DNA of 64,000 nt, taken from NCBI GenBank assembly GCA_965206315.1, contig OZ242210.1, forward strand, positions 1,364,001 to 1,428,000, in the 5' to 3' direction. The position numbers and the translations under genes were made by a program. Positions within the stretch are counted from its first letter, which is position 1; each line of letters begins with the position of its first letter. The notes under the pieces are model-generated. The model was not told the origin of the DNA. It saw nothing but the letters and a program-made list of their open reading frames with translations, and did no database searches. The stretch comes from Bin16 sp965206315. GTDB taxonomy: Bacteria > Chloroflexota > Dehalococcoidia > Lucifugimonadales > Australimonadaceae. Below, one piece after another: positions 51,661-60,064 of the stretch.

Positions 51661-51930
51661 CTATCCTCTGGAGCCCTCGCTCCTCATGCACCTTGCAGGG
51701 CCATGCGGTAACCGGCCGCCAGATGTATCTTCGGTCGTACGCTCGAGCGGCACCGCGATGCATGCCCCTGAGGAGTCCCTGCCCACAAGCAAGTACTGCG
51801 CCCTTCGTCGCTTGCGGTTCTTTACCACGTAGGCGACTGAATCGTACAGCACATAGTCCACCTGAGCGACTGTAATCCCGTGTTGAGCGAACTTCTCTAT
51901 GTTCTGTTCGTCGAACACGAAGCCATCCAT
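51661..51930 (-). CDS. putative BrnT-like toxin
   Basis: 89 residues from the ATG at 51930, where an N-terminal FDEQNIEKFAQHGITVAQVDYV starts. This matches the BrnT opening (F-x-W/D-x-x-K-x-x-x-N/F-x-x-H-G-(V/I)-T/S). Next come VAYVVKNRKRRRAQYLLVGR and IAVPLERT strands of the RelE-like fold. BrnT is a ribosome-independent RNase in known systems. The tail after residue ~65 diverges, so activity is uncertain. The upstream open frame lacks a ribosome site. Confidence 0.55.
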   Translation of the reverse strand: MDGFVFDEQNIEKFAQHGITVAQVDYVLYDSVAYVVKNRKRRRAQYLLVGRDSSGACIAVPLERTTEDTSGGRLPHGPARCMRSEGSRG

Positions 51931-52016
51931 CCGAGGTCTTGACAACAGCGCCTCCGTGCGCCCATGCTGTATTACAAAGTGTATTACAATCAAAGAATCG
52001 CTTGCAAGGAGAAGGC

Positions 52017-52493
52017 ATGACTAACGATTTCACAGGCGAGATGGCCATCGAGTGGCTCATCCTTGCGGATGCCGCCGAGGTGAACGGCGGCAAGTTGTAC
52101 CTGCTGGGTGGTGGATTCGACCGCATCAACATAGGCGCACCGCTGCCACAGCGCAGGCGCATGGCGCTGGCTGTCTCGATCAGTGTGCCGTGGGCCTCAA
52201 CGAACGAACGCCACCGGCTGACGCTCGATTTCATGGATGAAGACGGCAACCGGCAGGCGAACGTCGAGGGGGAGTTCGAGGTAGGACGTCCACCTGGGGC
52301 GAAGGCTGGACAGGTGCAGCGCATACAACTCGCGTTGCAAGCGGATCTGGAGATCAAGAAGTTCGGTGCGAACGTCGTCGTCGGGTCGATAGACGGCGCG
52401 GAGTCACGCAGGGTTCACTATAACGTGCAGCCGACGCCGCAACTCGCGCAGGTGCTGGAGGATCAGAAGCGTCGTGGGGAGGGGCTGATCTAG
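52017..52493 (+). CDS. DUF6941-family protein
   Basis: 158 residues. It has the pattern WLILADAAEVNGGKLYLLGGG near the N-terminus, then LAVSISVPWASTNERHRLTLDF and the closing FEVGRPPGAKAGQVQRIQLA, which I recognise from DUF6941 proteins, small beta-rich cytoplasmic proteins of unknown role. The ATG has AAGGAGAAGG upstream, and the leader is AT-rich (CTGTATTACAAAGTGTATTACAA), shared with the divergent BrnT-like gene. A tRNA on the other strand follows. Confidence 0.75.
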   Translation: MTNDFTGEMAIEWLILADAAEVNGGKLYLLGGGFDRINIGAPLPQRRRMALAVSISVPWASTNERHRLTLDFMDEDGNRQANVEGEFEVGRPPGAKAGQVQRIQLALQADLEIKKFGANVVVGSIDGAESRRVHYNVQPTPQLAQVLEDQKRRGEGLI

Positions 52494-52503
52494 GGAGACT
52501 ACC

Positions 52504-52578
52504 TGGAGCGGGCGATGGGATTCGAACCCACGGCCCTCTGCTTGGGAAGCAGATGCTCTACCCCTGAGCTACGCCCGC
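52504..52578 (-). tRNA. tRNA-Gly (anticodon CCC), CCA encoded
   Basis: On the minus strand: acceptor GCGGGCG pairs with CGCCCGC, D arm GCTC...GAGC, anticodon arm TCTGC-TTCCCAA-GCAGA with anticodon CCC, T arm GTGGG-TTCGAAT-CCCAT, discriminator T and encoded CCA. It reads GGG codons. Confidence 0.95.
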
Positions 52579-52620
52579 GCCGCGTGAGATTGTAGCGCGG
52601 TTCCGGCGAGTTGGCACGCG

Positions 52621-53118
52621 CTACCGCGCGAGGCGCGACCAGGCGACCGCCATCGCGACACCGACCGCAGCGAGGCGGAACAGTCCGCCGATCGAGAGGT
52701 CGCCAAGCGCGCCGACGAGAAACGGGAGGGTGGCGAGGGCCACGCCGCCCAGCGCCATCCACTGGTAGGTCCGGCCTCTGCGGCGGTTGACCGCCCGGCT
52801 GACGGCCTCGCCCAGGGCATACCCGAGTCCCAGCATGATGAAGAAGGTGAAGAACCCTCCGAAAGGAATGAGCCGAAATACGATCTGCAGGGCGATGAAC
52901 CCGGCCACCCCCGCTCCGAGGGCTGCAAGTACCCCTCGTGTCACGTAACTCACGGAGACGGCGTGGGTCGGCAGCCCGACCGGTGCGCCGCACTCCTTGC
53001 AGCGTATGCCGACCGGGTGCTGGCGCATGCATTCGGTGCAGATGGGCTTCTCGCAGTTGCCGCAGCGCAACCCCGTTTCACGGTTGGGGTGCCAGAAGCA
53101 TGTCGGCGCTTGCGTCAT
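52621..53118 (-). CDS. B-box-type zinc-binding membrane protein
   Basis: 165 residues. The N-terminal ~45 residues hold a double zinc-ribbon/B-box-like module, CFWHPNRETGLRCGNCEKP-I and CTECMRQHPVGIRCKECG, with C-x2-C pairs and His ligands, as is often found before rhomboid proteases. It is followed by about four hydrophobic segments, but the rhomboid GxSG motif is absent, so it is not a rhomboid. The ATG overlaps the plsY stop as ATGA, so translation is coupled. Its role is unknown. Confidence 0.75.
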   Translation of the reverse strand: MTQAPTCFWHPNRETGLRCGNCEKPICTECMRQHPVGIRCKECGAPVGLPTHAVSVSYVTRGVLAALGAGVAGFIALQIVFRLIPFGGFFTFFIMLGLGYALGEAVSRAVNRRRGRTYQWMALGGVALATLPFLVGALGDLSIGGLFRLAAVGVAMAVAWSRLAR

Positions 53119-53795
53119 TCCGCCTCCGGTTGCGGCGTGTTGCGCTGGACCCAGGCGTCGTGGTCTGCGATGTCGCGGTCGTACATGAGCCGGTTGAAGA
53201 GGAGCTGCGGCAGCGGGACGTCGGAGCCGCGCAGCGAGTTCGACGCAAGGCGCTTGACGACGGTGATGAGCAACAGCCCGGTCATGAGCAGGACGACGGC
53301 CGGGTCTCTGTCGAAGTAGAGCGCGACGAACGGAAGGGAGACGAACCCCAGCAGCACCCAGACGCCGGACGCCTTGGTGAACTGCCATCCGGCGCTCGTG
53401 ATGACGATGAAGAAGGCGAGCTCCAACCGGCCGAGGGCGAGGAGGGTTCCCACCGACGGAGCAACTCCCCTGCCGCCCTTGAAACCGAGGGACACCGGCC
53501 AGTTGTGGCCTGTCACGGCGAGCAGTCCCGCCGCTGCCTGCACCTCTATCTCCAGGCCGAGCGCACGGGCGAGGTAGACGGGGGTGAGCCCTTTCACGAA
53601 GAGGTCGAAGATGCCGACGGGCAGGATCCAGAAGCGTCCGACGTTGTAGTAGACGTTCGACGCGCCGATGGTGCCGCTGCCGACCTTGCGGAGGTCTATG
53701 CCCTTGACGAGGCGGGCGACGATCCAGGCGGCAGGCACGGAGCCCAGCAGGTACGCGTAGAGGAGTACCAGCGCTATCTGTAGGGAATCGTCCAT
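53115..53795 (-). CDS. plsY: glycerol-3-phosphate acyltransferase PlsY
   Basis: 226 residues with several membrane helices and the PlsY motifs: motif 1 VGSGTIGASNVYYNVG, motif 2 GHNWPVSLGFKGGRGVA, and the later conserved loop with RLASNSLRGSD. PlsY transfers acyl groups from acyl-phosphate to glycerol-3-phosphate at the inner membrane to make lysophosphatidic acid. Downstream, the B-box protein overlaps its end; upstream, the PHP phosphoesterase ends 13 bases before its start. Confidence 0.93.
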   Translation of the reverse strand: MDDSLQIALVLLYAYLLGSVPAAWIVARLVKGIDLRKVGSGTIGASNVYYNVGRFWILPVGIFDLFVKGLTPVYLARALGLEIEVQAAAGLLAVTGHNWPVSLGFKGGRGVAPSVGTLLALGRLELAFFIVITSAGWQFTKASGVWVLLGFVSLPFVALYFDRDPAVVLLMTGLLLITVVKRLASNSLRGSDVPLPQLLFNRLMYDRDIADHDAWVQRNTPQPEAE

Positions 53796-53807
53796 CGCAA
53801 GAGGCTC

Positions 53808-54644
53808 TTATCCTGCTCCGGCAAGACGCTCGAGGGCTTCGAACACTTCCGGAGGCGGGCCGTCCGATCCGGGAAGCGCCTCGTTCTCGTTGCCCATCGC
53901 ATGATAATCGCTCCCGCCGCACGGCAGGAGGCCGTAGCGCTTGGCGAGGCCGAACAGGGCGCGTTGCTCGTCCGGGTTGAAGTTCGCGTAGTGCGCTTCG
54001 AGTCCCACGATGCCCATGTCGGGCAGCCGGGGAACGAGCGTCTCGTACTCCTCGACGTAGAGCGGGTGGGCGAGCACTGCCGCGCCGCCCGCGCTCCGTA
54101 TCGTTCGTGCGGCGTCTTCCAGCGTTACGCCCATGCGACCGACGAACGCAGCGCCGCCGTTGTTCAGCAGTCCGTCGAACGCGTCCTTGTAATGCGCCAG
54201 GTAGCCTCGCTCCACCATCGCGTGCGCGATGTGGGGACGCCCGATGCTTGCGCCGTCCGCGAGCTCCCGGACGCGCTCCCAGTCGAGCGGATAGCCGAGC
54301 CTGGCGAGGTTATCGAGCATCTGCAGCCCCCGCTCTTCCCGCTCCTCGCGGAGTGCGGTGAGCTGCTGCTGCAACGCGGCGTCGGCGCGGTCCACGAAGT
54401 AGCCGAGCAGGTGCACGTCCGAGTTGTCCATGGTGGGGTGCGAGGCGCTGATCTCGATGCCGGGTACGATGCGCAGCGATGGATGGGCTGCGGCGGCGGC
54501 GATGGCCTCGTCCAGCCCTTCGGTGGAGTCGTGGTCGGTGAGCGCAGCGACGTCGACCTCCCGGTGAACGAGGACTCCCACGAGTTCGGTGGGCGTCAGG
54601 CGTCCGTCCGAGCGCGTGGAGTGCATGTGGAGGTCTATCTTCAT
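53808..54644 (-). CDS. PHP-domain phosphoesterase (RNase AM / TrpH family)
   Basis: 278 residues. The PHP metal motifs are IDLHMHSTRSDGRLTP, ALTDHDSTEG, GIEISASHPTMDNSDVH, AHPLYVEEYE and CGGSDYHA, all with His/Asp ligands intact for a trinuclear site. YciV/TrpH-like members trim 5' ends of RNAs or act on 3',5'-nucleoside bisphosphates. Length is typical. It sits between RNase Y and plsY in the same direction, separated from the former by a strong terminator-like hairpin. Confidence 0.9.
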   Translation of the reverse strand: MKIDLHMHSTRSDGRLTPTELVGVLVHREVDVAALTDHDSTEGLDEAIAAAAAHPSLRIVPGIEISASHPTMDNSDVHLLGYFVDRADAALQQQLTALREEREERGLQMLDNLARLGYPLDWERVRELADGASIGRPHIAHAMVERGYLAHYKDAFDGLLNNGGAAFVGRMGVTLEDAARTIRSAGGAAVLAHPLYVEEYETLVPRLPDMGIVGLEAHYANFNPDEQRALFGLAKRYGLLPCGGSDYHAMGNENEALPGSDGPPPEVFEALERLAGAG

Positions 54645-54660
54645 GGTTCGCCGGGCCGGG

Positions 54661-54690
54661 CTGCCCGCACTCGACCAAGAGTGCGGGCAG
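54661..54690 (-). terminator. strong terminator-like hairpin after rny
   Basis: CTGCCCGCACTC (54661-54672) and GAGTGCGGGCAG (54679-54690) form a perfect 12-base stem with a 6-base loop, 15 bases past the rny stop. No T-run is seen, as is common in GC-rich genomes. Confidence 0.7.
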
Positions 54691-54705
54691 CTGCATCCGT
54701 CCGTC

Positions 54706-56235
54706 CTAGTGGGCGACCTCGGTAGCCCTCGTCTCGCGCACGACGGTCACGACGATCTCGCCCGGGTAAACGAGGTTCTCCTCGATCTTGCGAACGACCT
54801 TGCGCGCGAGGTTCGACGCGGCGACGTCGTCTATCGCGTCCGGCTCGACGAGGATACGCACCTCGCGCCCCGCCTGTATGGCGTACGACTTCTGCACGCC
54901 GTCGAAGCTGTTGGCGACGTCTTCCAGGGCTTCCAGCCGCTTGAGGTAGAGCTCGACGGTGTCGCGGCGGGAGCCGGGACGCGCGGCGCTGATGGCGTCA
55001 GCCGCCGCGACGACGAAAGCCTCGACAGACCCTCTGTCGTCGTCGTGGTGCTCGTTGATAGCGGCAGTCACCGCGGGAGTGAGGGAGTAACGCCGGGCGA
55101 CCTCCTCGCCGAGCTCGATGTGCGTGCCCTCGAACTCGTGGGTGAGGGCCTTGCCGATGTCGTGGAGCAGCCCACCGGCCTTGGACGTCTGAACGTCCGC
55201 TTCTATCTCACCGGCGATCAGCCCCGCGATGCGCGAGACCTCGACGGAGTGCTGCAGAACGTTTTCGCCGTAGCTGTAGCGGTACTGGAGCCTGCCGAGG
55301 AGCCTGATGAGTTCGGGGTTCAGCCCGCGGACGCCCGCGTCCAGCACGGCCTGCTCGCCCGAACGGGCGATGGAGTCCTCCACTTCCTTCTGCGCCTTGT
55401 TGACCGCTTCCTCGATGCGCGCGGGGTGGATGCGCCCGTCGGCGATGAGGTTGGTGAGCGCCACCTTCGCCACCTCGCGGCGGATGGGATCGAAGCAGGA
55501 GACCGTCACGGCCTCCGGCGTGTCGTCGATGATGAGGTCGACGCCTGTGGCGGCTTCGATGGCGCGGATGTTGCGTCCCTCGCGTCCGATGAGACGGCCC
55601 TTCATCTCGTCGTTCGGCAGCGCCACCTGTGAGGTGGTGGACTCGTTGACGACGTCTGAAGCCAGACGCTGGATGGAGAGGGCGATGGTCTTCTTCGCCT
55701 TCTCGTCCACCTCGCCGAGCATCTTCTGCTCGAGGGCGTAGTAGCGCTTGGCGAGTTCGTGCTCGGCCTCGTCCTCAGCGGTCTGCATGATCTGGGCCTT
55801 CGCTTCCTGCACGCTGAGGTTCGCGACCTGTTCGAGCTTGACGGCCTGCTCGGCCTTGATGGCCTCGGCTTCCTCGTACTGCTGCTCGACGTCCTGCTCG
55901 CGGTCGGTTACGCGCTGCTCACGCAGTTCCAGGCCTTCCTGGCGGGTGTCGAGGCTTTCGCTGCGGCTGGCGAGACGGTTCTCCGCTCGCTGCACCTCGC
56001 GCCGCCTGTCGCGCAGTTCGGCCTCGGCCTCCTGCTTCGCCTTGAGCGCCTCTTCCTGGGCCTCCAGCAGGGCGCGTTTCTTCTCTTCCTCAGCGCTTGA
56101 GAGTATGCGGGCTGCCTCGTCCTGGGCTGCTCCCATGCGCCTGCTCCGTCCCATACTCCGGACGAGCAGGACCACTACGGCACCGATAACGAGTCCAACT
56201 ACCGCTCCTGCGATACCGACGATCAACGCTTCCAT
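54706..56235 (-). CDS. rny: ribonuclease Y
   Basis: 509 residues: an N-terminal transmembrane helix (GAVVGLVIGAVVVLLV), a long Glu/Arg/Gln-rich coiled coil (about 35-200), a KH domain with KGRLIGREGRNIRAIE, and an HD domain with QHSVEVSRIAGLIAGEIE and GGLLHDIGKALTHE. RNase Y is the membrane-anchored endonuclease that starts mRNA decay in many bacteria lacking RNase E. The ATG at 56235 has AAAGGAG upstream. All domains appear intact. Confidence 0.95.
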   Translation of the reverse strand: MEALIVGIAGAVVGLVIGAVVVLLVRSMGRSRRMGAAQDEAARILSSAEEEKKRALLEAQEEALKAKQEAEAELRDRRREVQRAENRLASRSESLDTRQEGLELREQRVTDREQDVEQQYEEAEAIKAEQAVKLEQVANLSVQEAKAQIMQTAEDEAEHELAKRYYALEQKMLGEVDEKAKKTIALSIQRLASDVVNESTTSQVALPNDEMKGRLIGREGRNIRAIEAATGVDLIIDDTPEAVTVSCFDPIRREVAKVALTNLIADGRIHPARIEEAVNKAQKEVEDSIARSGEQAVLDAGVRGLNPELIRLLGRLQYRYSYGENVLQHSVEVSRIAGLIAGEIEADVQTSKAGGLLHDIGKALTHEFEGTHIELGEEVARRYSLTPAVTAAINEHHDDDRGSVEAFVVAAADAISAARPGSRRDTVELYLKRLEALEDVANSFDGVQKSYAIQAGREVRILVEPDAIDDVAASNLARKVVRKIEENLVYPGEIVVTVVRETRATEVAH

Positions 56236-56444
56236 GAGCGTCTCCTTTCGGGCTCGACCTGCGCGCGCGTCCCCGTCGAGGGGGACCGGACAGGCCGGCC
56301 GTGGCTATAGACAGACGACGGTTCCCCGGTCCCGGGAGCGGCAGCGAAGCGGGTACGCCAAGACCGCCGAGCAGCGCGAAGGCTGCTGGCGCGAGAGGCG
56401 GGTGTGGTGCCCGCCGGTTTGCGCGTTGGTGAAGCGCACGTTAT

Positions 56445-56480
56445 CTGCCACCGCCGTCCTTTATTCCCGGCGTGTGGCAG
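56445..56480 (-). terminator. terminator-like hairpin after recA
   Basis: CTGCCAC plus CGCCG (56445-56456) pair with CGGCG (56468-56472) and GTGGCAG (56474-56480), a 12-pair stem with one bulged base and an 11-base loop. It lies about 19 bases past the recA stop. Confidence 0.55.
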
Positions 56481-56498
56481 CCAGTAAGACGATGCCGG

Positions 56499-57548
56499 TT
56501 ACCCGGTTGCCGGGGCCGCCGGTTGGAGCTCGGCCTCGGGGACGGGAGCCTCGCTGTGCCCGTTCGCGGCGTCGATGCCGCGAACCTTCGCCTCGATCTG
56601 AGCGGCGATATCCGGGTTGGCGCGGAGGAACGTCTTGGCGTTCTCGCGGCCCTGTCCCAGGCGCGTCTCGTTGTACGAGTAGTTCGCGCCGGACTTGCGG
56701 ACGATCCCCATCTCCACACCGAGGTCGAGGAGGTCTCCTTCCTTGCTGATGCCTATCTTGAACATGATGTCGAACTCGGCCTGCCTGAAGGGCGGGGCGA
56801 CCTTGTTCTTGACGACCTTCGCCCTGACCCGTGAACCGACAGGGTCCGTCCCCTGCTTGATCGTTTCGATACGCCGCAGGTCTATGCGGACGGAGCTGTA
56901 GAACTTGAGCGCCCTGCCTCCCGGAGTGACTTCCGGGCTCCCGAAGAAGACTCCCACCTTCTCCCGCAGCTGGTTCACGAACACGACTGCGGTGTGGGAG
57001 GTGTTGGTGGCGGCAGTGAGCTTGCGGAGCGCCTGCGACATCAGCCGGGCCTGCAGCCCGACGTGGGCGTCGCCCATGTCGCCTTCGAGTTCTGCCCGGG
57101 GCACGAGAGCGGCGACGCTGTCCACGACGACAACGTCCACGGCGCCGCTGCGCACGAGGTACTCGACGATCTCCAGAGCCTGCTCGCCGGAGTCAGGCTG
57201 CGAGATGAGGAGCGAGTCCACCTGCACGCCGCACTGCGCGGCGTAGGTGGGGTCCAGTGCGTGCTCAGCGTCTATGTAGGCGGCGGTGCCGCCGCGACGC
57301 TGCGCTTCCGCGACGATGTGGCTGCAGAGCGTGGACTTTCCTGCGGACTCCGTTCCGAATATCTCGGTGACCCGCCCCTTTGGGATTCCTCCTATACCCA
57401 GGGCCAGGTCCAGCGAGATGGAGCCCGTGGGGATGGCTTCCACATGCAGGCTCTGGGAGGCTTCTCCCAGCCGCATGATCGCCCCGTGCCCGAACTGCCG
57501 TTCTATCTGCCCGAGAGCCAGTGCCAGCGCTTGTTCCTTGTCAGACAT
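56499..57548 (-). CDS. recA: recombinase RecA
   Basis: 349 residues from the ATG at 57548 (AAAAGG upstream). It starts MSDKEQALALALGQIERQFG and has the Walker A GTESAGKS, the dinucleotide region RGGTAAYIDAEHALDP, Walker B VVVVDSVAAL, loop L1 and the ALRKLTAATNTS region, and L2 with FFGSPEVTPGGRALKFYSSV. RecA forms filaments on ssDNA for recombination and SOS induction. No GAAC-N4-GTTC LexA box is visible close upstream. A terminator-like hairpin follows. It is not in the rny transcription unit as far as I can see. Confidence 0.97.
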   Translation of the reverse strand: MSDKEQALALALGQIERQFGHGAIMRLGEASQSLHVEAIPTGSISLDLALGIGGIPKGRVTEIFGTESAGKSTLCSHIVAEAQRRGGTAAYIDAEHALDPTYAAQCGVQVDSLLISQPDSGEQALEIVEYLVRSGAVDVVVVDSVAALVPRAELEGDMGDAHVGLQARLMSQALRKLTAATNTSHTAVVFVNQLREKVGVFFGSPEVTPGGRALKFYSSVRIDLRRIETIKQGTDPVGSRVRAKVVKNKVAPPFRQAEFDIMFKIGISKEGDLLDLGVEMGIVRKSGANYSYNETRLGQGRENAKTFLRANPDIAAQIEAKVRGIDAANGHSEAPVPEAELQPAAPATG

Positions 57549-57592
57549 GTCCTTTTGGCCTCGTCTCCTGGCTGCCACTTGCCAGTATTTTC

Positions 57593-57601
57593 ATCGTATC
57601 A
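57593..57601 (-). promoter_or_regulatory. putative extended -10 promoter of recA
   Basis: On the minus strand TGATACGAT, an extended -10 (TGN then TACGAT), lies about 45 bases before the recA ATG. No matching -35 is seen. Confidence 0.35.
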
Positions 57602-57775
57602 CACCCGCATCCGCGGGCTGTGTGGCGCTTGCTGACGAGTTTGCCATGCATATGGCGCAACCGCGCAAGGGGCATGTGTCACATATCGAGGACCCGTGTC
57701 CGGGAGCGGGCGTCAATGGGGGCAACGCGGATGCAACGCCGACCCGTACAGGACGCGACACCATTGCAGCAGGAT

Positions 57776-57870
57776 GCGACGGAATGCGACAGTCCGGCCA
57801 ACTCCTGAGGCAAGAGGCATCAGGAGCGGCACGGAGGGGTGTGTTTTCAAAATGTGCTGCATTCCGTCGC
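57776..57870. repeat. nested inverted repeat (95 bases)
   Basis: Outer arms GCGACGGAATGC (57776-57787) and GCATTCCGTCGC (57859-57870) are perfect complements; inner arms CTCCTGA and TCAGGAG are too. The structure could form a two-tier stem in DNA or RNA. Confidence 0.6.
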
Positions 57871-57978
57871 TTTCCTGCGTGGCGAGGTTGTCGGACCACG
57901 CCCAGCGGGCGGCGAGGTCCTCCGCCCGATCTATCACGGTACCGCGCGGGACTCGGACCGCGAAAGGGGCAGATGTCA
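57854..57978. repeat. dispersed intergenic element, copy 2
   Basis: GTGCTGCATTCCGTCGCTTTCC at the start and GGGGCAGATGTCAC at the end match 47502-47619. The first end is also one arm of the nested inverted repeat. Confidence 0.5.
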
Positions 57979-57988
57979 CAGCATTTGC

Positions 57989-59764
57989 TCAGGAGGGGCG
58001 GTAGCGGTTGACGATGGGCAGGCGGCGGTCGCGCCCGAAGTTGCGGCGCGTGATCTTGACGCCGGGAGGCGCCTGCCGACGCTTGTACTCGCTGCGGTCC
58101 ACGAGGCGCACGGTGAGCTCGACGGCGTCGCGGGGCATCCCTGCGGCGAGCATCTCGTCGAAGCTGCGGTCGTCCTCGACGTAGGCCTGTAGGATGGGGT
58201 CGAGCACGTCGTAGGGTGGCAGCGAGTCCTCGTCCTTCTGGTCGGGGCGCAGCTCGGCGGTCGGGGGCCGGACGATGATGGATTCGGGGACGACCTCCCG
58301 TCCGGCCATCACATTGCGGTGGCGCGCGAGCTGCTGCACGAGCGTCTTGGGGACGTCCTTGATGACGGCGAACCCGCCCGCCATGTCGCCGTAGAGGGTG
58401 GCGTAGCCGGTGGCCATCTCGCTCTTGTTGCCGGTGGTGAGGACGATCCAGCCGAACTTGTTGGACGCGGCCATGAGCAGGTTGCCCCGGATGCGCGCCT
58501 GCAGGTTCTCCTCCGTCGTGTCCGGCTCCTTGCCGGTGAACTCGTCTGCGAGCGTTTCGAGGAACTCGTCGAAGATGGGGCGTATGGGCAGCGATACGAG
58601 CCGGACGCCGAGGTTGTCGGTGAGCGCCTTCGAGTCGTCCCAGGACTGGCCGGACGTGTACTGCGACGGCATGAAAAACGTGGTGACGCGCTCCGGCCCG
58701 AGGGCATCGGCAGCGATGGCGGTGGTGAGCGCGGAGTCGATGCCGCCGGAGAGGCCGATGACCGCGCCCCTGAAGCCGCTCTTGAGCACGTAGTCCCGCG
58801 TGCCGGTCACTAGGGCCTGATAGACCTCGGTCAGCGGGTGCATCTCCTCGGCGATGGAGGGCGCGAGCGGCTCGCGGGACGGGGCAGCGTCCGCGCCGGA
58901 GAGGAAGTAGCGGCGCGGCTCGCCGATGGTTTCGAGGCCGGGCCGCGCGAGCGCCCCTTCCGGGTCGGGGGAACCGACCTCGTCGGCGTCCACGTCCACG
59001 AGCAGCAGCGACTCCTCGAACTGCGGGGCGCGCGCGATGAGCTCGCCGCGGGGGTCGAAGACGAGGCTCTGGCCGTCGAAGACGAGCTCGTCCTGCCCGC
59101 CGATGAGGTTGACGTACGCGATGAAGCAGCCGTGCTCGGCGGCGCGGCGCGAGAGCATCGCGCTGCGCTGGGCGTAGCGCCCTTGATGGTAGGGTGAGCC
59201 GTTGATGGTGACGACGACCTCCGCGCCCGCGAGCCGCTGGACGGTGGCGGGGCCGGTGTCGTACCAGATGTCCTCGCAGATGTTGACGCCGGTCTGGACG
59301 CCGTTGATCTCGAAGACGGGGCACTCGTTGCCGCGGGCGAAGTAGCGCTGTTCGTCGAACACGCCGTGGTTGGGGAGGAGGATCTTGCGGTAGACGGCGG
59401 CGACGCCGCGATCGTGGAGGACGGCTGCGCCGTTGTAGACCCGGCCTTCCATCTGGTCGGGGTAGAGGGCGGCGCCGAGGTGGAAGGGCTCGCCGTCCAC
59501 GAAATCGGGAATGCCGACGACGACGGCGATGCCGTGTGCGGCTTCGGCGATACGCTCCAGCTGGGTCCGGGCGTCGAGCAGGAACTGTCGCTTGAAGAGG
59601 AGGTCTTCCGGCGGGTAGCCGGTGAGGGCCAGTTCAGGGAAGGCTACGAGGTCGGCCTGCCGTTCCCGGGCCTGCCGGACGAGCGCAAGGATGCGTTCGG
59701 CGTTGCCGTGCAGGTCGCCGACGGTTGCGTTCATCTGGCCGAGGGCTATGCGGATGGGCCTCAC
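57989..59764 (-). CDS. nadE: glutamine-dependent NAD+ synthetase
   Basis: 591 residues from a GTG. The N-terminal carbon-nitrogen hydrolase (glutaminase) domain has the Glu in FPELALTGYPPEDLL, the Lys in YRKILLPNHGVFDE and the Cys in GVNICEDIWY. The C-terminal synthetase domain has the PP-loop VIGLSGGIDSALTTAIA, FMPSQYTSGQS, and TTGNKSEMATGYATLYGDMA. It makes NAD+ from deamido-NAD+ with ATP and glutamine. Both domains look intact. The ribosome site is GGGGCGA, moderate. Confidence 0.95.
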   Translation of the reverse strand: MRPIRIALGQMNATVGDLHGNAERILALVRQARERQADLVAFPELALTGYPPEDLLFKRQFLLDARTQLERIAEAAHGIAVVVGIPDFVDGEPFHLGAALYPDQMEGRVYNGAAVLHDRGVAAVYRKILLPNHGVFDEQRYFARGNECPVFEINGVQTGVNICEDIWYDTGPATVQRLAGAEVVVTINGSPYHQGRYAQRSAMLSRRAAEHGCFIAYVNLIGGQDELVFDGQSLVFDPRGELIARAPQFEESLLLVDVDADEVGSPDPEGALARPGLETIGEPRRYFLSGADAAPSREPLAPSIAEEMHPLTEVYQALVTGTRDYVLKSGFRGAVIGLSGGIDSALTTAIAADALGPERVTTFFMPSQYTSGQSWDDSKALTDNLGVRLVSLPIRPIFDEFLETLADEFTGKEPDTTEENLQARIRGNLLMAASNKFGWIVLTTGNKSEMATGYATLYGDMAGGFAVIKDVPKTLVQQLARHRNVMAGREVVPESIIVRPPTAELRPDQKDEDSLPPYDVLDPILQAYVEDDRSFDEMLAAGMPRDAVELTVRLVDRSEYKRRQAPPGVKITRRNFGRDRRLPIVNRYRPS

Positions 59765-59846
59765 GAGTCGCCCCAGTGCGTTCTTCGGTGACGGGGCTGA
59801 GCGCCGGCGATGCTGGAAGCCGGCGCGTGCAGGCTCGGCAGGAGGA

Positions 59847-60032
59847 TCACATACCGGAGCGGCGGCGGCGCCTTGCGGAACGGCGGGCCGCGATGCGGGC
59901 CTTCTCTCCCTTGGAGCGGAAGAAGCGCCGGTCCTTGTGTGCCTTGAGGATGCCGTTGCGGGTGACTGCCGCGCGGAACCGCGACACGATCGCCTCGGGC
60001 GGCTCCCCGTCTCTCATCTCTACGAATGCCAT
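59847..60032 (-). CDS. rpsU: small ribosomal subunit protein bS21
   Basis: 61 residues from the ATG at 60032 (GGAG upstream). It has the bS21 pattern MAFVEMRDGEPPEAIVSRF, then VTRNGILKAHKDRRFFRSKG, and a very basic tail. It binds the 30S platform and helps initiation. The frame upstream of this ATG is open but not conserved. Confidence 0.9.
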   Translation of the reverse strand: MAFVEMRDGEPPEAIVSRFRAAVTRNGILKAHKDRRFFRSKGEKARIAARRSARRRRRSGM

Positions 60033-60064
60033 GAATGCTCCGTGCGCATGCGCCGCGCGGAGCG

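Larger units (their letters stand above)
57549..57988. other. 440-base gap between recA and nadE with nested inverted repeats and dispersed-element copy 2
   Basis: Near recA is its promoter candidate (57593-57601). Then comes AAGGGGCATGTGTCACATATCG (about 57667). At 57776-57787 and 57859-57870 are perfect 12-base inverted arms GCGACGGAATGC / GCATTCCGTCGC, enclosing a second pair CTCCTGA / TCAGGAG (57802-57808, 57820-57826). The segment 57854-57978 is copy 2 of the dispersed element. No protein gene is supported. Confidence 0.6.

Noticed and set aside
52621..53118. B-box membrane protein considered as a rhomboid protease.
   Set aside because: Although the N-terminal zinc module is typical of rhomboids, the membrane part is too short and lacks the GxSG and His motifs.
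57549..57650. SOS (LexA) box upstream of recA.
   Set aside because: No GAAC-N4-GTTC or E. coli-type CTGT-N8-ACAG sequence is visible near the start; only an extended -10 candidate is.
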